Under the pieces are notes generated by a model. That model worked only from the letters and a program-made list of their open reading frames with translations, had not been told where the DNA came from and did not search any database. Position numbers and translations under genes: made by a program. From Bacillus massilioanorexius (lineage in GTDB: Bacteria; Bacillota; Bacilli; Bacillales; DSM-1321), in contig NZ_CABKRX010000109.1 in NCBI RefSeq assembly GCF_902374955.1, positions 1-64,000 on the forward strand: a stretch of 64,000 nt of DNA, read 5' to 3'. This document shows, piece after piece, positions 25,922 to 34,407 of this stretch; the stretch's first letter is position 1, and each line of letters begins with the position of its first letter.

Positions 25922-26359
25922 ATGTCAAAAGACACTAATAGTTTAGCACACACAACTTGGAATTGTAAGTATCATATCGTCTTTGCACCAAAGTATAGAA
26001 GGCAAGTTATTTATGGGAGAATAAAGAAGGATATTGGGCAAATACTACGCACTTTATGCGAAAGAAAAGGTGTAGAAATCATTGAAGCAACAGCGTGTAA
26101 AGATCACGTGCATTTGTTAGTAAGCATTCCACCTAAGTTAAGTGTGTCTGCATTTGTAGGTTATTTAAAAGGAAAAAGTAGCTTGATGATATTTGATCGT
26201 CATGCCAATCTGAAATATAAATATGGAAATCGAAAATTTTGGTGTACAGGATTTTATGTAGATACAGTTGGAAGAAATAAAAAGGTAATAGAAAATTATA
26301 TACGTAATCAAATACAAGAAGATATAGTCGCAGAACCTAAGTATGATGGAATATATTGA
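25922..26359 (+). CDS. tnpA: IS200/IS605 transposase TnpA, C-terminally frameshifted
   Basis: This 145-residue Y1 HUH nuclease cuts and rejoins single-stranded transposon DNA. The HUH motif is in DHVHLLVS and the catalytic Tyr is in the last helix, GRNKKVIENYIRNQ. The frame ends IVAEPKYDGIY, but the +1 frame from about 26331 reads NLSMMEYIDPFTGEEVKKK to a stop at 26402, which is how homologues end. A one-base insertion has therefore replaced about 20 tail residues. HUH and Tyr residues are intact, so activity cannot be excluded. Confidence 0.88.
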   Translation: MSKDTNSLAHTTWNCKYHIVFAPKYRRQVIYGRIKKDIGQILRTLCERKGVEIIEATACKDHVHLLVSIPPKLSVSAFVGYLKGKSSLMIFDRHANLKYKYGNRKFWCTGFYVDTVGRNKKVIENYIRNQIQEDIVAEPKYDGIY

Positions 26360-26536
26360 TCCATTCACTGGTGAAGAGGTAAAGAAAAAGAATAGAAAAT
26401 GAGCGGAAGACCTTTTAGGTCAAGCCAGTAAAAGTAGTACAAAAGGCGAACCATTCAAAAGCCCTTTAGGGTTTGGTCAGTAACAAAGGCTTTCAGCCGC
26501 AGAACAAACCACCCGTTCTCACGGGTGGTTTTGACT

Positions 26537-26965
26537 TTACAGAATGTAGAAAATCTCGTTGATTTTCCGTGAGCCGAGCCTTTATCAACTATATGCGTAA
26601 ATAATCCTATAACTTGCTGTAACTATTGAATCATGACATCAAATAAGATAAATATGGTAATATAAATAAATGCCATATAACAATTAACTCTATTAAAATC
26701 AATAGAATTACAAAGGATGTTATTAATCAAATATATAATTATTAGATTGAATATTTTTAATTTTAGACTTCGTTAATATGGGATACTGGCTGACACTTGC
26801 CTTTGGAAAATAAATGGAATGGAGTTTTTTACAATAAAGAAATGGAATAAGTCATACTTTAAGAAAAGACAGGAATCGAGATTATTTGTCTAGAAAGCTG
26901 TAAAGGCTTACTTTTCTTATTCTAGGAAATGGGGTTCTTATGAAAATAAATAAGAGAGTATGTAA
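26537..26965. other. Intergenic region without a recognised gene
   Basis: A hairpin GAAAATC-TCGTT-GATTTTC lies at 26550-26568 just outside the IS. The rest is AT-rich with short interrupted frames; no gene or RNA is recognised. Confidence 0.4.
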
Positions 26966-27124
26966 ATGTTGAGGAATGTTCGCATCATTAGCGGGATTGT
27001 ATTCATATGGGTAAGCTTTCTATATATTCTTCTTCCTCAACCTTTAATGGTTTTACTCTTTTGTATAGTAGGTCTAGTTTTTATAAGTACTTTTATAGAG
27101 AAGAAAAGTCTGAAGGGAGATTAG
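26966..27124 (+). CDS. Small membrane protein (52 aa) upstream of the PBP gene
   Basis: The frame begins MLRNVRIISGIVFIWVSF and has two closely spaced hydrophobic segments (residues about 7-23 and 26-43), ending in a charged tail EKKSLKGD. It stops five bases before the TTG start of the penicillin-binding protein gene and its tail encodes that gene's ribosome site. A weak AGAGAG precedes the ATG. It is probably a co-transcribed envelope microprotein; no family is recognised. Confidence 0.5.
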   Translation: MLRNVRIISGIVFIWVSFLYILLPQPLMVLLFCIVGLVFISTFIEKKSLKGD

Positions 27125-27128
27125 AAGT

Positions 27129-29210
27129 TTGAAGTCTAAAAAGAAGAAATTGCAAAAAATCATTCCTACGAATCGTTTGAATCTATTATTTTTAGTAGTC
27201 TTTGTTTTATTTGCAGGTCTCATTATAAGATTAGGCTTTGTACAGATTGTTTCAGGTGAAAAGTATAATGATGAATTAAATCGAACGAACTTGAATACGA
27301 TTAAGCAAAATGTTCCTAGAGGAAGAATTTTAGATCGTAATCATAATATTATCGTAGATAACGTTGGTGTAAATAGTATCGTTTATACTCAAGGGGAACA
27401 TGAAAAAAATGAAGTTATGCTTAAAACGGCTAAGAAACTTATCCAATATATAGATGTCGATACTAGTCGAATTACAGAGCGTGATAAGAAAGATTATTGG
27501 ATGATCATTCACCCCAAAAAAGCAGTTGCTAAATTATCACAGGAAGAATTAACTGATGAAAAATTAAAGCCTGTAGATCAGTACCACTTGCAGTTAGAAA
27601 GAATTACATCTAAGGATCTAGCTACACTTTCTAATGAAGACTTGAAGATTTTAGCTGTTTTTCGAGAAATGAAAAGAGGAAGAGCTTTTACTCCTCAGCC
27701 GATAAAAAATGTCAATGTAATCGAAAAAGAAATTGCTAGAGTTAGTGAAGCTCTTGATGAGCTGCCCGGTGTAGATATTGTAATTGATTGGAATAGAAAA
27801 TATCAATACGGTGATATATTTCGTTCGGTCTTAGGAAATGTTTCTTCAGCTGAGAAAGGCTTACCTAAAGAAAAGCTAGATTACTATCAAGCGCGAGGGT
27901 ATAGCTTAAACGACCGAGTTGGAACAAGTCAGCTTGAATTACAGTATGAAGATGTTCTACAAGGTGTAAAAGCAGTGAATCAAATTGTAACGAATAATAA
28001 TGGAGATATTATTGGTTCAAAAAAAGTGAAAGATGGTAAGCAAGGAAACGATTTAATCCTTTCAACTGACATTAGGTTACAAAAGAAAGTAGAGGAAGTT
28101 CTCACTAATGAATTGATTCGGGCGAAATCTGGAAGTGGTGGTAAACATTTAGATCGAGCTTATGTAGTTATGATGAATCCTGTTACAGGTGAAGTTTTAA
28201 GTATGTCAGGTAAGCGAATTAATGAAAAAAATGGAAAATATGAAGTAACAGATGATGCACTGGGTACAATAAATTCAGCTTATGCAATGGGATCATCTGT
28301 TAAAGGTGCGACTGTTCTTACTGGATATAAAACGGGTGCCATTTCACCAGGCTCTTATTTAGTTGATGGACCAATTCAATTAAAAGGCGCACGGGTTAAA
28401 AAATCGGTCAGTAGTATGGGATTAGTAAATGAAATTTCTGCATTGCAACGTTCATCTAACGTTTATATGTTTAAGGTAGCGATTAGAATGCTAGGTAGGG
28501 AGTATTCTCCTGGTATGAAACTTCCTAATAATCCAAAAGTTTTCGAAGAGATGAGATTTCATTTCAATCAGTTTGGATTAGGGGTAAGAACTGGAATCGA
28601 CTTGCCAAATGAATCGAGTGGTTTTAAACAAACGGCTGAAAATCCTGGGCTTTTGCTGGATTTTGCTATCGGACAATATGATACTTATACGCCAATGCAA
28701 TTAGCACAATATGTATCTACTATTGCAAATGGAGGCTATCGTGTTAAGCCCCACCTAGTAAAGGAAATTAGAGAAACAAACCCGAATGAAATGGAAAATG
28801 AAAATGTTATTAAGACAATTAATCCAGAGTACTTAAATCAATTAGATAATTCAAAAGCTGAATTATCTAATGTTCAGGAAGGGTTTCGACGAGTGTATCA
28901 GGTTCAACGTGGAACAGCATATACTTATTTTAATCAAGAACCTTATCGAAATTATAAATTGGCAGGTAAAACAGGCACTGCACAATCTTTTTATTATGAT
29001 CCAATATTAAGAAAGACATTTTTGAGTGAACCAACTTACAATCTTACATTAGTTGGCTATGCTCCGTTTGATAATCCTGAAATTGCTTTTGCGATTGTAG
29101 TGCCTGATATGGGAACTGACAAAGATCCAGTCAATAAATATATTGGTCAAGGAATCATTAAAGCCTATTTTGATTTAAAAGCAGGAGAACAGGGGCAAGC
29201 CAAAGAGTAA
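27129..29210 (+). CDS. Class B penicillin-binding protein (PBP2/PbpA/PbpH-like transpeptidase)
   Basis: This 693-residue protein is a monofunctional D,D-transpeptidase that cross-links peptidoglycan outside the membrane. It has a short cytosolic lysine-rich tail, one membrane helix (residues about 18-40), a dimerisation domain with the R1 motif PRGRILDRN, and the transpeptidase domain. Catalytic motifs are SSVK near residue 388, SSN near residue 441 and KTGT near residue 612. TTG is the start, with AAGGGAG nine bases upstream. The organisation suits elongation-type PBPs such as PbpA or PbpH; which one is not decided. Confidence 0.92.
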   Translation: MKSKKKKLQKIIPTNRLNLLFLVVFVLFAGLIIRLGFVQIVSGEKYNDELNRTNLNTIKQNVPRGRILDRNHNIIVDNVGVNSIVYTQGEHEKNEVMLKTAKKLIQYIDVDTSRITERDKKDYWMIIHPKKAVAKLSQEELTDEKLKPVDQYHLQLERITSKDLATLSNEDLKILAVFREMKRGRAFTPQPIKNVNVIEKEIARVSEALDELPGVDIVIDWNRKYQYGDIFRSVLGNVSSAEKGLPKEKLDYYQARGYSLNDRVGTSQLELQYEDVLQGVKAVNQIVTNNNGDIIGSKKVKDGKQGNDLILSTDIRLQKKVEEVLTNELIRAKSGSGGKHLDRAYVVMMNPVTGEVLSMSGKRINEKNGKYEVTDDALGTINSAYAMGSSVKGATVLTGYKTGAISPGSYLVDGPIQLKGARVKKSVSSMGLVNEISALQRSSNVYMFKVAIRMLGREYSPGMKLPNNPKVFEEMRFHFNQFGLGVRTGIDLPNESSGFKQTAENPGLLLDFAIGQYDTYTPMQLAQYVSTIANGGYRVKPHLVKEIRETNPNEMENENVIKTINPEYLNQLDNSKAELSNVQEGFRRVYQVQRGTAYTYFNQEPYRNYKLAGKTGTAQSFYYDPILRKTFLSEPTYNLTLVGYAPFDNPEIAFAIVVPDMGTDKDPVNKYIGQGIIKAYFDLKAGEQGQAKE

Positions 29211-29409
29211 TAATAGAAAATATAAATGCTTGATAAGTTACTAGAAGGGGAGCATTTAGTTTTCCTTAAGTGTCACAAAAGGGAAGAAGGAAGTAATACA
29301 AGCCATCAAAGAGAGGAACAAGGGAGAAGGTATGTCTCTTTTCCGTAGAAAGCGAACGGATTGAATCCATAGTGAACCAGTTGTCTTTAACATAATCCAG
29401 TAGAAAGAG
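29211..29409. other. Gap after the PBP gene, nothing recognised
   Basis: About 200 bases separate the PBP stop from the hairpin at 29410. A minus-strand frame of 88 codons crosses it but has no ribosome site, no family resemblance and runs through the terminator. Confidence 0.4.
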
Positions 29410-29450
29410 CGAGTCAAAAGTGATGGTTGCTTACTTTTGACTCGTTTTTC
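29410..29450 (+). terminator. Terminator downstream of the PBP gene
   Basis: CGAGTCAAAAGT and ACTTTTGACTCG form a perfect 12-bp stem followed by TTTTTC. Confidence 0.75.
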
Positions 29451-29609
29451 TTTTGATAAAACAAATTCCTCCTTTATATATGAAATGTTTGTGTAAATTC
29501 CAAGGGAATGAATAAGTAGCATTCTTCTAAAATAAAAACTGGATAAAATGTATAATTTTGTTATTATTATTAGAATATTAAAATAAAAAGAATGAGAGGG
29601 AAATGATAC

Positions 29610-30002
29610 ATGAAATGGTTCACTATTTTATATCAAGTATTGATATTAATAGCTTTCAGTATGATGGGTAGCTGGATTCAAAAAATGTTCGACATACCTT
29701 TGCCAGGAAGTTTAATAGCATTACTTATTCTATTTACTTTATTAGCTTTTAACATTGTGCCAGTCAAATGGTTTGAAACAGGTGCAGAAAAATTAGTTGC
29801 TATCATTCCAATATTTATGATTCCAGCAACAACAGGCATAATGAATTATGGCTCTTTCTTTTTACAAAAGGGAAGTATAGTATTACTTGTAGTTGTTGTA
29901 AGTACAACTTTTGTTTTGCTAATCTCTGGTTTTATAAGTCATAATGTTTGGAGATTCAATAGGAGAAAAACAATAGAAAAAGGAATTGGGACGGAACAAT
30001 GA
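29610..30002 (+). CDS. CidA/LrgA-family holin-like protein (first pair)
   Basis: This 130-residue membrane protein has four predicted helices and the family segment IPLPGSLIALLILF. LrgA/CidA proteins work with LrgB/CidB partners in control of murein hydrolase activity, lysis and, in bacilli, pyruvate or overflow metabolism. It overlaps the partner gene by four bases (ATGA), so translation is coupled. GAGAGGGA precedes the ATG. A paralogous pair lies 3 kb away in the opposite orientation. Confidence 0.92.
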   Translation: MKWFTILYQVLILIAFSMMGSWIQKMFDIPLPGSLIALLILFTLLAFNIVPVKWFETGAEKLVAIIPIFMIPATTGIMNYGSFFLQKGSIVLLVVVVSTTFVLLISGFISHNVWRFNRRKTIEKGIGTEQ

Positions 30003-30670
30003 TATGGATCGTGATAACGATGATTCTCTACTATGTGGCAATTAAACTTCATCATAGATTTTCGTCACCACTTACTTTACCCATTGTTACAGTTACAGCT
30101 ATGATTATTTTATTGTTAATTATTTTCGGGTTATCACATGAGGATTATCTTAACCAAGGTGGTAAGTGGCTTTCATATTTTCTAGATGCAGCTATCGTTT
30201 CGTTAGCAATACCTCTTTATAAACAAAGAAATATTTTAAAAGAAATCTTTCTTCCGATATTTTTAGGAGTTGTTTCAGGAATTGCTATATTATTTGTTTT
30301 TAATATAGCTATCGGATATGTATTGAAGCTAGATAGGGAAATAATTACTTCAACTTTGCCACAATTAGTCACTATGCCTATTGCTGTTTCTTTATCAGAG
30401 CAGCTAAAAGGAATTCCTTCTATGACTTCTGCTTTTGTAGTCATAGCAGGAATGACCGGTGCAATCATCGGTCCGTTAATGATGAAAGTTTTTCGAATTA
30501 CGAGTAGGGTAGGGAGAGGTGTGGCTATGGGATGTGCATCACACATTATAGGTGTTTCTCGCTTGTTGAAGAATAGTAGTGATGAAGCGGTGATCGGGTC
30601 CGTTACTATGATTCTAACAGGCATACTTGCTAGTATATTTATTCCGTTTGGCTTGCACTTATTTTTTTAA
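29999..30670 (+). CDS. LrgB/CidB-family membrane protein (first pair)
   Basis: This 223-residue polytopic protein has about seven hydrophobic segments. Family features are FSSPLTLPIV near the start, GGKWLSYFLDAAIVSLAIPLY, the TLPQLVTMPIAVSLSEQLKGIPS block and CASHIIGVSRLL. It is the partner of the preceding LrgA-like protein. In B. subtilis the equivalent PftA/PftB (YsbA/YsbB) pair moves pyruvate, so either lysis control or pyruvate transport is possible here. Confidence 0.92.
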   Translation: MIWIVITMILYYVAIKLHHRFSSPLTLPIVTVTAMIILLLIIFGLSHEDYLNQGGKWLSYFLDAAIVSLAIPLYKQRNILKEIFLPIFLGVVSGIAILFVFNIAIGYVLKLDREIITSTLPQLVTMPIAVSLSEQLKGIPSMTSAFVVIAGMTGAIIGPLMMKVFRITSRVGRGVAMGCASHIIGVSRLLKNSSDEAVIGSVTMILTGILASIFIPFGLHLFF

Positions 30671-30730
30671 ATGACAAGTTGATATTTCTTAATGAGACTA
30701 CTATGGTAGGTATGCTATAGATAATTAAAA

Positions 30731-30778
30731 ATGAAAAAAAGCTTGGATCTCTTATTGGACACCAAGCTTTTTCTTTTG
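30731..30778. terminator. Terminator after the first LrgAB pair
   Basis: AAAAAGCTTGG and CCAAGCTTTTT form the stem with T-rich flanks on both strands, so it may also stop minus-strand transcription from the DoxX gene. Confidence 0.8.
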
Positions 30779-30876
30779 GGATTTGTTGTTTGTATTGATC
30801 TATTTGAAGAAGCATTTTTTTCTAGGAGAAATTTCGCTAAATCTAATAAAATCAAATACAAAGAAACGTGCTTCTT

Positions 30877-31374
30877 TTAAAGTAATACTTTCTTTTCTTT
30901 TTTTAATAAACGAAATTTAATAAACGGAACTGCGAAACGGTCTAATCCAAATAGATAAGATGCACTACCACCGAATAATAAAATAACTGCTGCTGTATAG
31001 AGAATAGGGTTTGTGCTTACTGTTCCAGCTAATAAGAAATTAAGATTCATAAATGCTCCTGCTATAAGTGCTGGAATAGTTGCTGCTCCAAGAATTAATC
31101 CAATACCTACTAATAACTCTCCCCAAGGAATTAATACATTAAAAATTTCTACGTTAGGAATAGCGAATGATTCTAGAAATGATGCATACCACCCTTGAAC
31201 AGCAGGATGATCACCTGTAGCTTTAGCTAGTGCTCCTTGTAAAAAACCAGAAGCATCAAATCCACCGCCAGTTACCTTGCCCCAACCTGAGACAAGCCAT
31301 TGGTATCCAAGCCAAACTCGTAAAATTGTGAAGAGTCCCGCTATTATCGAGTTATTTCTCCATGTGTTTTCCAT
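30877..31374 (-). CDS. DoxX-family membrane protein
   Basis: This 165-residue protein has four predicted helices and the DoxX-like opening (FTILRVWLGYQWLVSGWGKV) and GELLVGIGLILG. DoxX proteins are small membrane subunits linked to thiol/redox systems in some bacteria, but their function in bacilli is unsettled. The frame opens at a TTG (31386), but GGAGG precedes the ATG at 31374 at the right distance. It appears monocistronic. Confidence 0.85.
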   Translation of the reverse strand: MENTWRNNSIIAGLFTILRVWLGYQWLVSGWGKVTGGGFDASGFLQGALAKATGDHPAVQGWYASFLESFAIPNVEIFNVLIPWGELLVGIGLILGAATIPALIAGAFMNLNFLLAGTVSTNPILYTAAVILLFGGSASYLFGLDRFAVPFIKFRLLKKEKKVLL

Positions 31375-31698
31375 ATGTACCTCCAAAAATATAATTTGCG
31401 AAAAATATCACAAATAAATACTACAATATCTCATATTATTACGCTACTAAACGTAATAAATTTGTTAATGGTAATTTAATCCTTGTCAGAGAAAGCAAAT
31501 TAATTAAACATATTATAAAGATGTAATGAAGATTAAAAAAATTTTAAATTTAAACCTGTTGATAGTTAGAGGTTTGAGCTCTTTCTTTTTTAGAAATGAG
31601 TGGGACTATTTTTAAATAGAGTCAGAATCAATTTTTTCTTGTATAGTATGAAGGGAAGATATGTGGTTAAAGTATATGAAGAATAGTGGGGGTCAGCT
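31375..31698. other. Divergent intergenic region, DoxX and GIY-YIG genes
   Basis: AT-rich promoter region for both neighbours. I see an inverted repeat TTACG-CTACTAAA-CGTAA at 31440-31457, but no gene and no confident promoter assignment. Confidence 0.4.
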
Positions 31699-32676
31699 TT
31701 GATTAGTAGTCAAAGAGAGCTAGTAAAAACAAAATTAAATGATATTCCAGATTTACCAGGGATTTATAAAATGCTTGATTCAAGAAGAAATATCATATAT
31801 ATAGGGAAAAGTAAATGTCTTAAAAAAAGAGTAAAATCTTATTTTGTAAAATCACCTAAATGGGAAAAGGTAAAGAAAATGGTTCCATTCATCTATGATA
31901 TAGAATATGTCACGACTGATACTCATTTAGAAGCAATGCTATTGGAGTGTGAACTGATTAAACGCGTACAGCCATACTTTAATGTGCAAATGAAAAATGA
32001 CAGTCGATATGTATATTTACATGTAGGAGATGAGCAAATATCCTCTCCAATTTCAATTGTACATGAAAGAGGAAAGGACTGTTATGGACCTTTTAGAAGC
32101 AAGCATGTTGTCGAAAACATGTTGGCTGAATTGAAAAATGTTTATCCTATCACTAAAAATAAATCGGGTTATGAGTTTGAATATCATGTCTTACCAATTC
32201 AGATGACTGATATTCAAATCAAGGAAAATAGTGAAGCTATTCGTGAAATGTTTAAAGATATACGGAAAATGGATAAGTTTTCTCTGCAATTAGAGAAGAA
32301 GATGAAACAAGAAGCTGAAAGCTTTCATTTTGAATCTGCTGCAAAGTATCGAGATATTATTCGAGCAATCGAGTATTTTAAGAACGGAATAAATCGTTAT
32401 AAAGATTTAAGTATGAAACATCTATTGTTAAAATTGAAGATTTGTAAAGGGTATAAGCTAATGTATATTGTAAAAGGTAATGTCATTTACAAGCAGAATT
32501 ACACTTCTGTAACAAAAAAAGATCAAGAGAAGTTTATGGAACAAGCAAAAAGAGAATATGATAATACCAAACGAATAGACCATGAAAAAAGTAATATAGA
32601 TTTTTTAGATATTCTGTATTCCGAAATTCTCACACTTCCAAAAGATGCAATTTATGTTATTGATCATGACAGTTAG
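31699..32676 (+). CDS. Short UvrC-like GIY-YIG nuclease
   Basis: This 325-residue protein matches the N-terminal half of UvrC. It has a GIY-YIG nuclease domain at residues about 17-95 (PGIYKML, IIYIGKSKCLKKRVKSYF, then LEAMLLECELIK with the catalytic Glu) and a UVR motif near residues 205-235 (QEAESFHFESAAKYRDIIRAI). The RNase H-like nuclease and helix-hairpin-helix domains that finish UvrC (about 590 residues) are absent. The frame ends cleanly before a terminator, so it is a distinct short paralogue, comparable in principle to E. coli Cho but with a UVR motif. Start is TTG after GGGGG. Confidence 0.82.
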   Translation: MISSQRELVKTKLNDIPDLPGIYKMLDSRRNIIYIGKSKCLKKRVKSYFVKSPKWEKVKKMVPFIYDIEYVTTDTHLEAMLLECELIKRVQPYFNVQMKNDSRYVYLHVGDEQISSPISIVHERGKDCYGPFRSKHVVENMLAELKNVYPITKNKSGYEFEYHVLPIQMTDIQIKENSEAIREMFKDIRKMDKFSLQLEKKMKQEAESFHFESAAKYRDIIRAIEYFKNGINRYKDLSMKHLLLKLKICKGYKLMYIVKGNVIYKQNYTSVTKKDQEKFMEQAKREYDNTKRIDHEKSNIDFLDILYSEILTLPKDAIYVIDHDS

Positions 32677-32759
32677 CTAAGTAATACATTAATAATCGAT
32701 TAATTTTTTTAATAATCACTAATTGCAACAAAGTATCAAACAAAAGAGATTTAAGATAT

Positions 32760-32800
32760 GTAAAAAGGTGCCAAAACAAAATAGTTGGCACCTTTTTTAT
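32760..32800. terminator. Bidirectional terminator, GIY-YIG and second LrgAB pair
   Basis: AAAAAGGTGCCAA and TTGGCACCTTTTT form a 13-bp stem across ten bases, with T runs leaving on both strands, between convergent genes. Confidence 0.85.
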
Positions 32801-32833
32801 ATGATGTTCTTAATCAATAGTAAAATATCTATC

Positions 32834-33520
32834 TTAGAAAAAGAAAGGAATAATCGATCCTATGATTGCTCCTAAGATAGCAGTTAAAGCCATTGAAACA
32901 GAGCCCATTGAGAAGCTAAGTTCTCCATATTCAGATGCTTTTGATGTTCCAAGTGCATGGGAAGCACTTCCAAGAGCAATGCCTTTTCCCATCTCACTAT
33001 GAATTCGGCTCCACTTGATAAAAATAGGCCCTAGCACAGTTCCGACAAAACCAGCTATAACAACTAATACAACGGTAATGGCTGGAATGCCACCTAATTC
33101 AGAAGAAACCTCCATAGCTACAGGTGTTGTTATCGATTTTGGTAAAAGAGAGAGAATCATTGCCTTGCTTACTCCAAATAGAAAGGCTAATAATGATCCA
33201 CTAATCATGCCAACGAACAATCCAAAGGTAACACCCGATACAATAGGAAGCAAATGTTTCTTTAATATTTTTCGTTGATTATATAACGGATAAGCAAGTG
33301 AAACTACGGCTGGTCCTAATAAATAATTTATCCATTTTCCGCCGACTAAATATGTGTCATAAGGTATGTGAAAGCAAATAAGTAATGCAATAATCATTAG
33401 AACGGTTGTTAATATCGGCGAAAGAAATGGGGAAGAGTAACGTACATAAATCTTATTCATAAATAAATATAGAATAACAGTTAACGTAATTATAAAGATT
33501 GCGATGAGTGCTTGTGACAT
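32834..33520 (-). CDS. LrgB/CidB-family membrane protein (second pair)
   Basis: This 228-residue polytopic protein has the LrgB blocks YSSPFLSPIL, GGKWINYLLGPAVVSLAYPLY, LPKSITTPVAMEVSSELGGIPA and GSASHALGTSKA. It is clearly paralogous to the LrgB at 29999-30670 but only moderately similar. It overlaps its LrgA-like partner by 31 bases, a larger overlap than in the first pair. The SITTP variant is the usual form in CidB-like proteins. Confidence 0.92.
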   Translation of the reverse strand: MSQALIAIFIITLTVILYLFMNKIYVRYSSPFLSPILTTVLMIIALLICFHIPYDTYLVGGKWINYLLGPAVVSLAYPLYNQRKILKKHLLPIVSGVTFGLFVGMISGSLLAFLFGVSKAMILSLLPKSITTPVAMEVSSELGGIPAITVVLVVIAGFVGTVLGPIFIKWSRIHSEMGKGIALGSASHALGTSKASEYGELSFSMGSVSMALTAILGAIIGSIIPFFF

Positions 33521-33894
33521 TTCTTCTTTTCCTCTCGATCTTTGGTTTTGCTCTCGATGAATTGACTTGCTCTTCCGGCTGCAATTATGGTCATTACTGT
33601 GCTAATGATGACAACTAATAGAACCAATATGCCTTTTCCATAAAAAAGTTCGGGATATTTAATAATTCCAACTAAAGTTGGAACAAATAATAATGGTAGA
33701 AAGGCCAGCAAAAAACTAGCTCCTTGTTCAATCCATTTCACTGAGAAAATTTTTTGTGATAATGCTAGAAATAAGAGTAGTAAACCGATAATACTTCCTG
33801 GTAGTGGAATATGCAAATAGGTATGTGCGACATTTCCGATTAATAAAAAAACATATAGAATGGCTATTTGAATAATAATTCTGATAATATTCAT
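33490..33894 (-). CDS. CidA/LrgA-family holin-like protein (second pair)
   Basis: This 134-residue protein has four predicted helices and the family segment IPLPGSIIGLLLLF. The frame is open to 33954, but the extra 20 residues are hydrophilic and unlike the family; AAAGGAT eleven bases before the ATG at 33894 supports the shorter protein. Its C-terminal charged tail is encoded within the overlap with the LrgB partner gene. Confidence 0.9.
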   Translation of the reverse strand: MNIIRIIIQIAILYVFLLIGNVAHTYLHIPLPGSIIGLLLLFLALSQKIFSVKWIEQGASFLLAFLPLLFVPTLVGIIKYPELFYGKGILVLLVVIISTVMTIIAAGRASQFIESKTKDREEKKKCHKHSSQSL

Positions 33895-34230
33895 TGCTGA
33901 TTGAAATCCTTTGAATAGGAATTCGGGCCCCCTGTTCTTTTTTATGATTTTCATCTAGAAGCTTACGTAAACACGGTATTAAGAAAATTGTAAAAGGATT
34001 GAAATGTGTATTTTAAGTTTTACTGATTCGTAGGGATAATGTAACAAGCTTACTGCTGGACAACTTTGGAATCAATCAATCTGCTTGAAAAATGTTTTTG
34101 TGCAATAAAAATAATTCTTAAAATATTATGAGTCCTTTAGGGGGAAGATTTAAAATCAAAATACCGGCTAAATCATATCAGTTAAGAGAGAAGAATTATA
34201 CTGTTTATATAACATCTAAATATTTGAAAC
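33895..34230. other. Intergenic region, probably part of the decayed regulator gene
   Basis: No intact frame. The last 100 bases lie where the receiver domain of the response-regulator fossil should be but are unrecognisable. Confidence 0.35.
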
Positions 34231-34407
34231 GTTATTACGAGAGAACAACTATTAGAAGAATTGTGGGATGAAAAGACATATGTAGACGATAATACATTAA
34301 CTGTTAATATTACTAGAATAAAAAAGAAATTAAGTGATCTAGGGGTCGATAATGTTATCAGTACAAAAAGAGGAGTTGGCTATGTCTTTAATTCAACTAA
34401 TATCTAA
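34231..34407 (+). pseudogene. C-terminal fragment of an OmpR-type response regulator
   Basis: The frame reads VITREQLLEELWDEKTYVD then NTLTVNITRIKKKLSDLG and ends STKRGVGYVF. This is the recognition helix and wing of an OmpR/PhoB winged helix, closely similar to the end of the intact regulator at 45874-46548 (ELWDTDEFISENTLTVNMNR). The receiver domain is missing. The downstream broken histidine kinase completes a dead two-component system. Confidence 0.8.

Larger units (their letters stand above)
25798..26536 (+). mobile_element. IS200/IS605-family insertion sequence (tnpA only)
   Basis: The element holds one Y1 transposase gene and no tnpB. Subterminal hairpins mark the ends: AACCCT-G-GGC-TAT-GCC-T-AGGGTT at 25802-25823 on the left and AAACCACCCGT-TCTC-ACGGGTGGTTT at 26506-26531 on the right. 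There are no long terminal inverted repeats, as expected for this family. Exact cleavage sites cannot be fixed without an empty-site copy. Confidence 0.8.

Noticed and set aside
29256..29522. 88-codon minus-strand frame after the PBP gene
   Set aside because: It runs through a perfect terminator, lacks a ribosome site and resembles no family.
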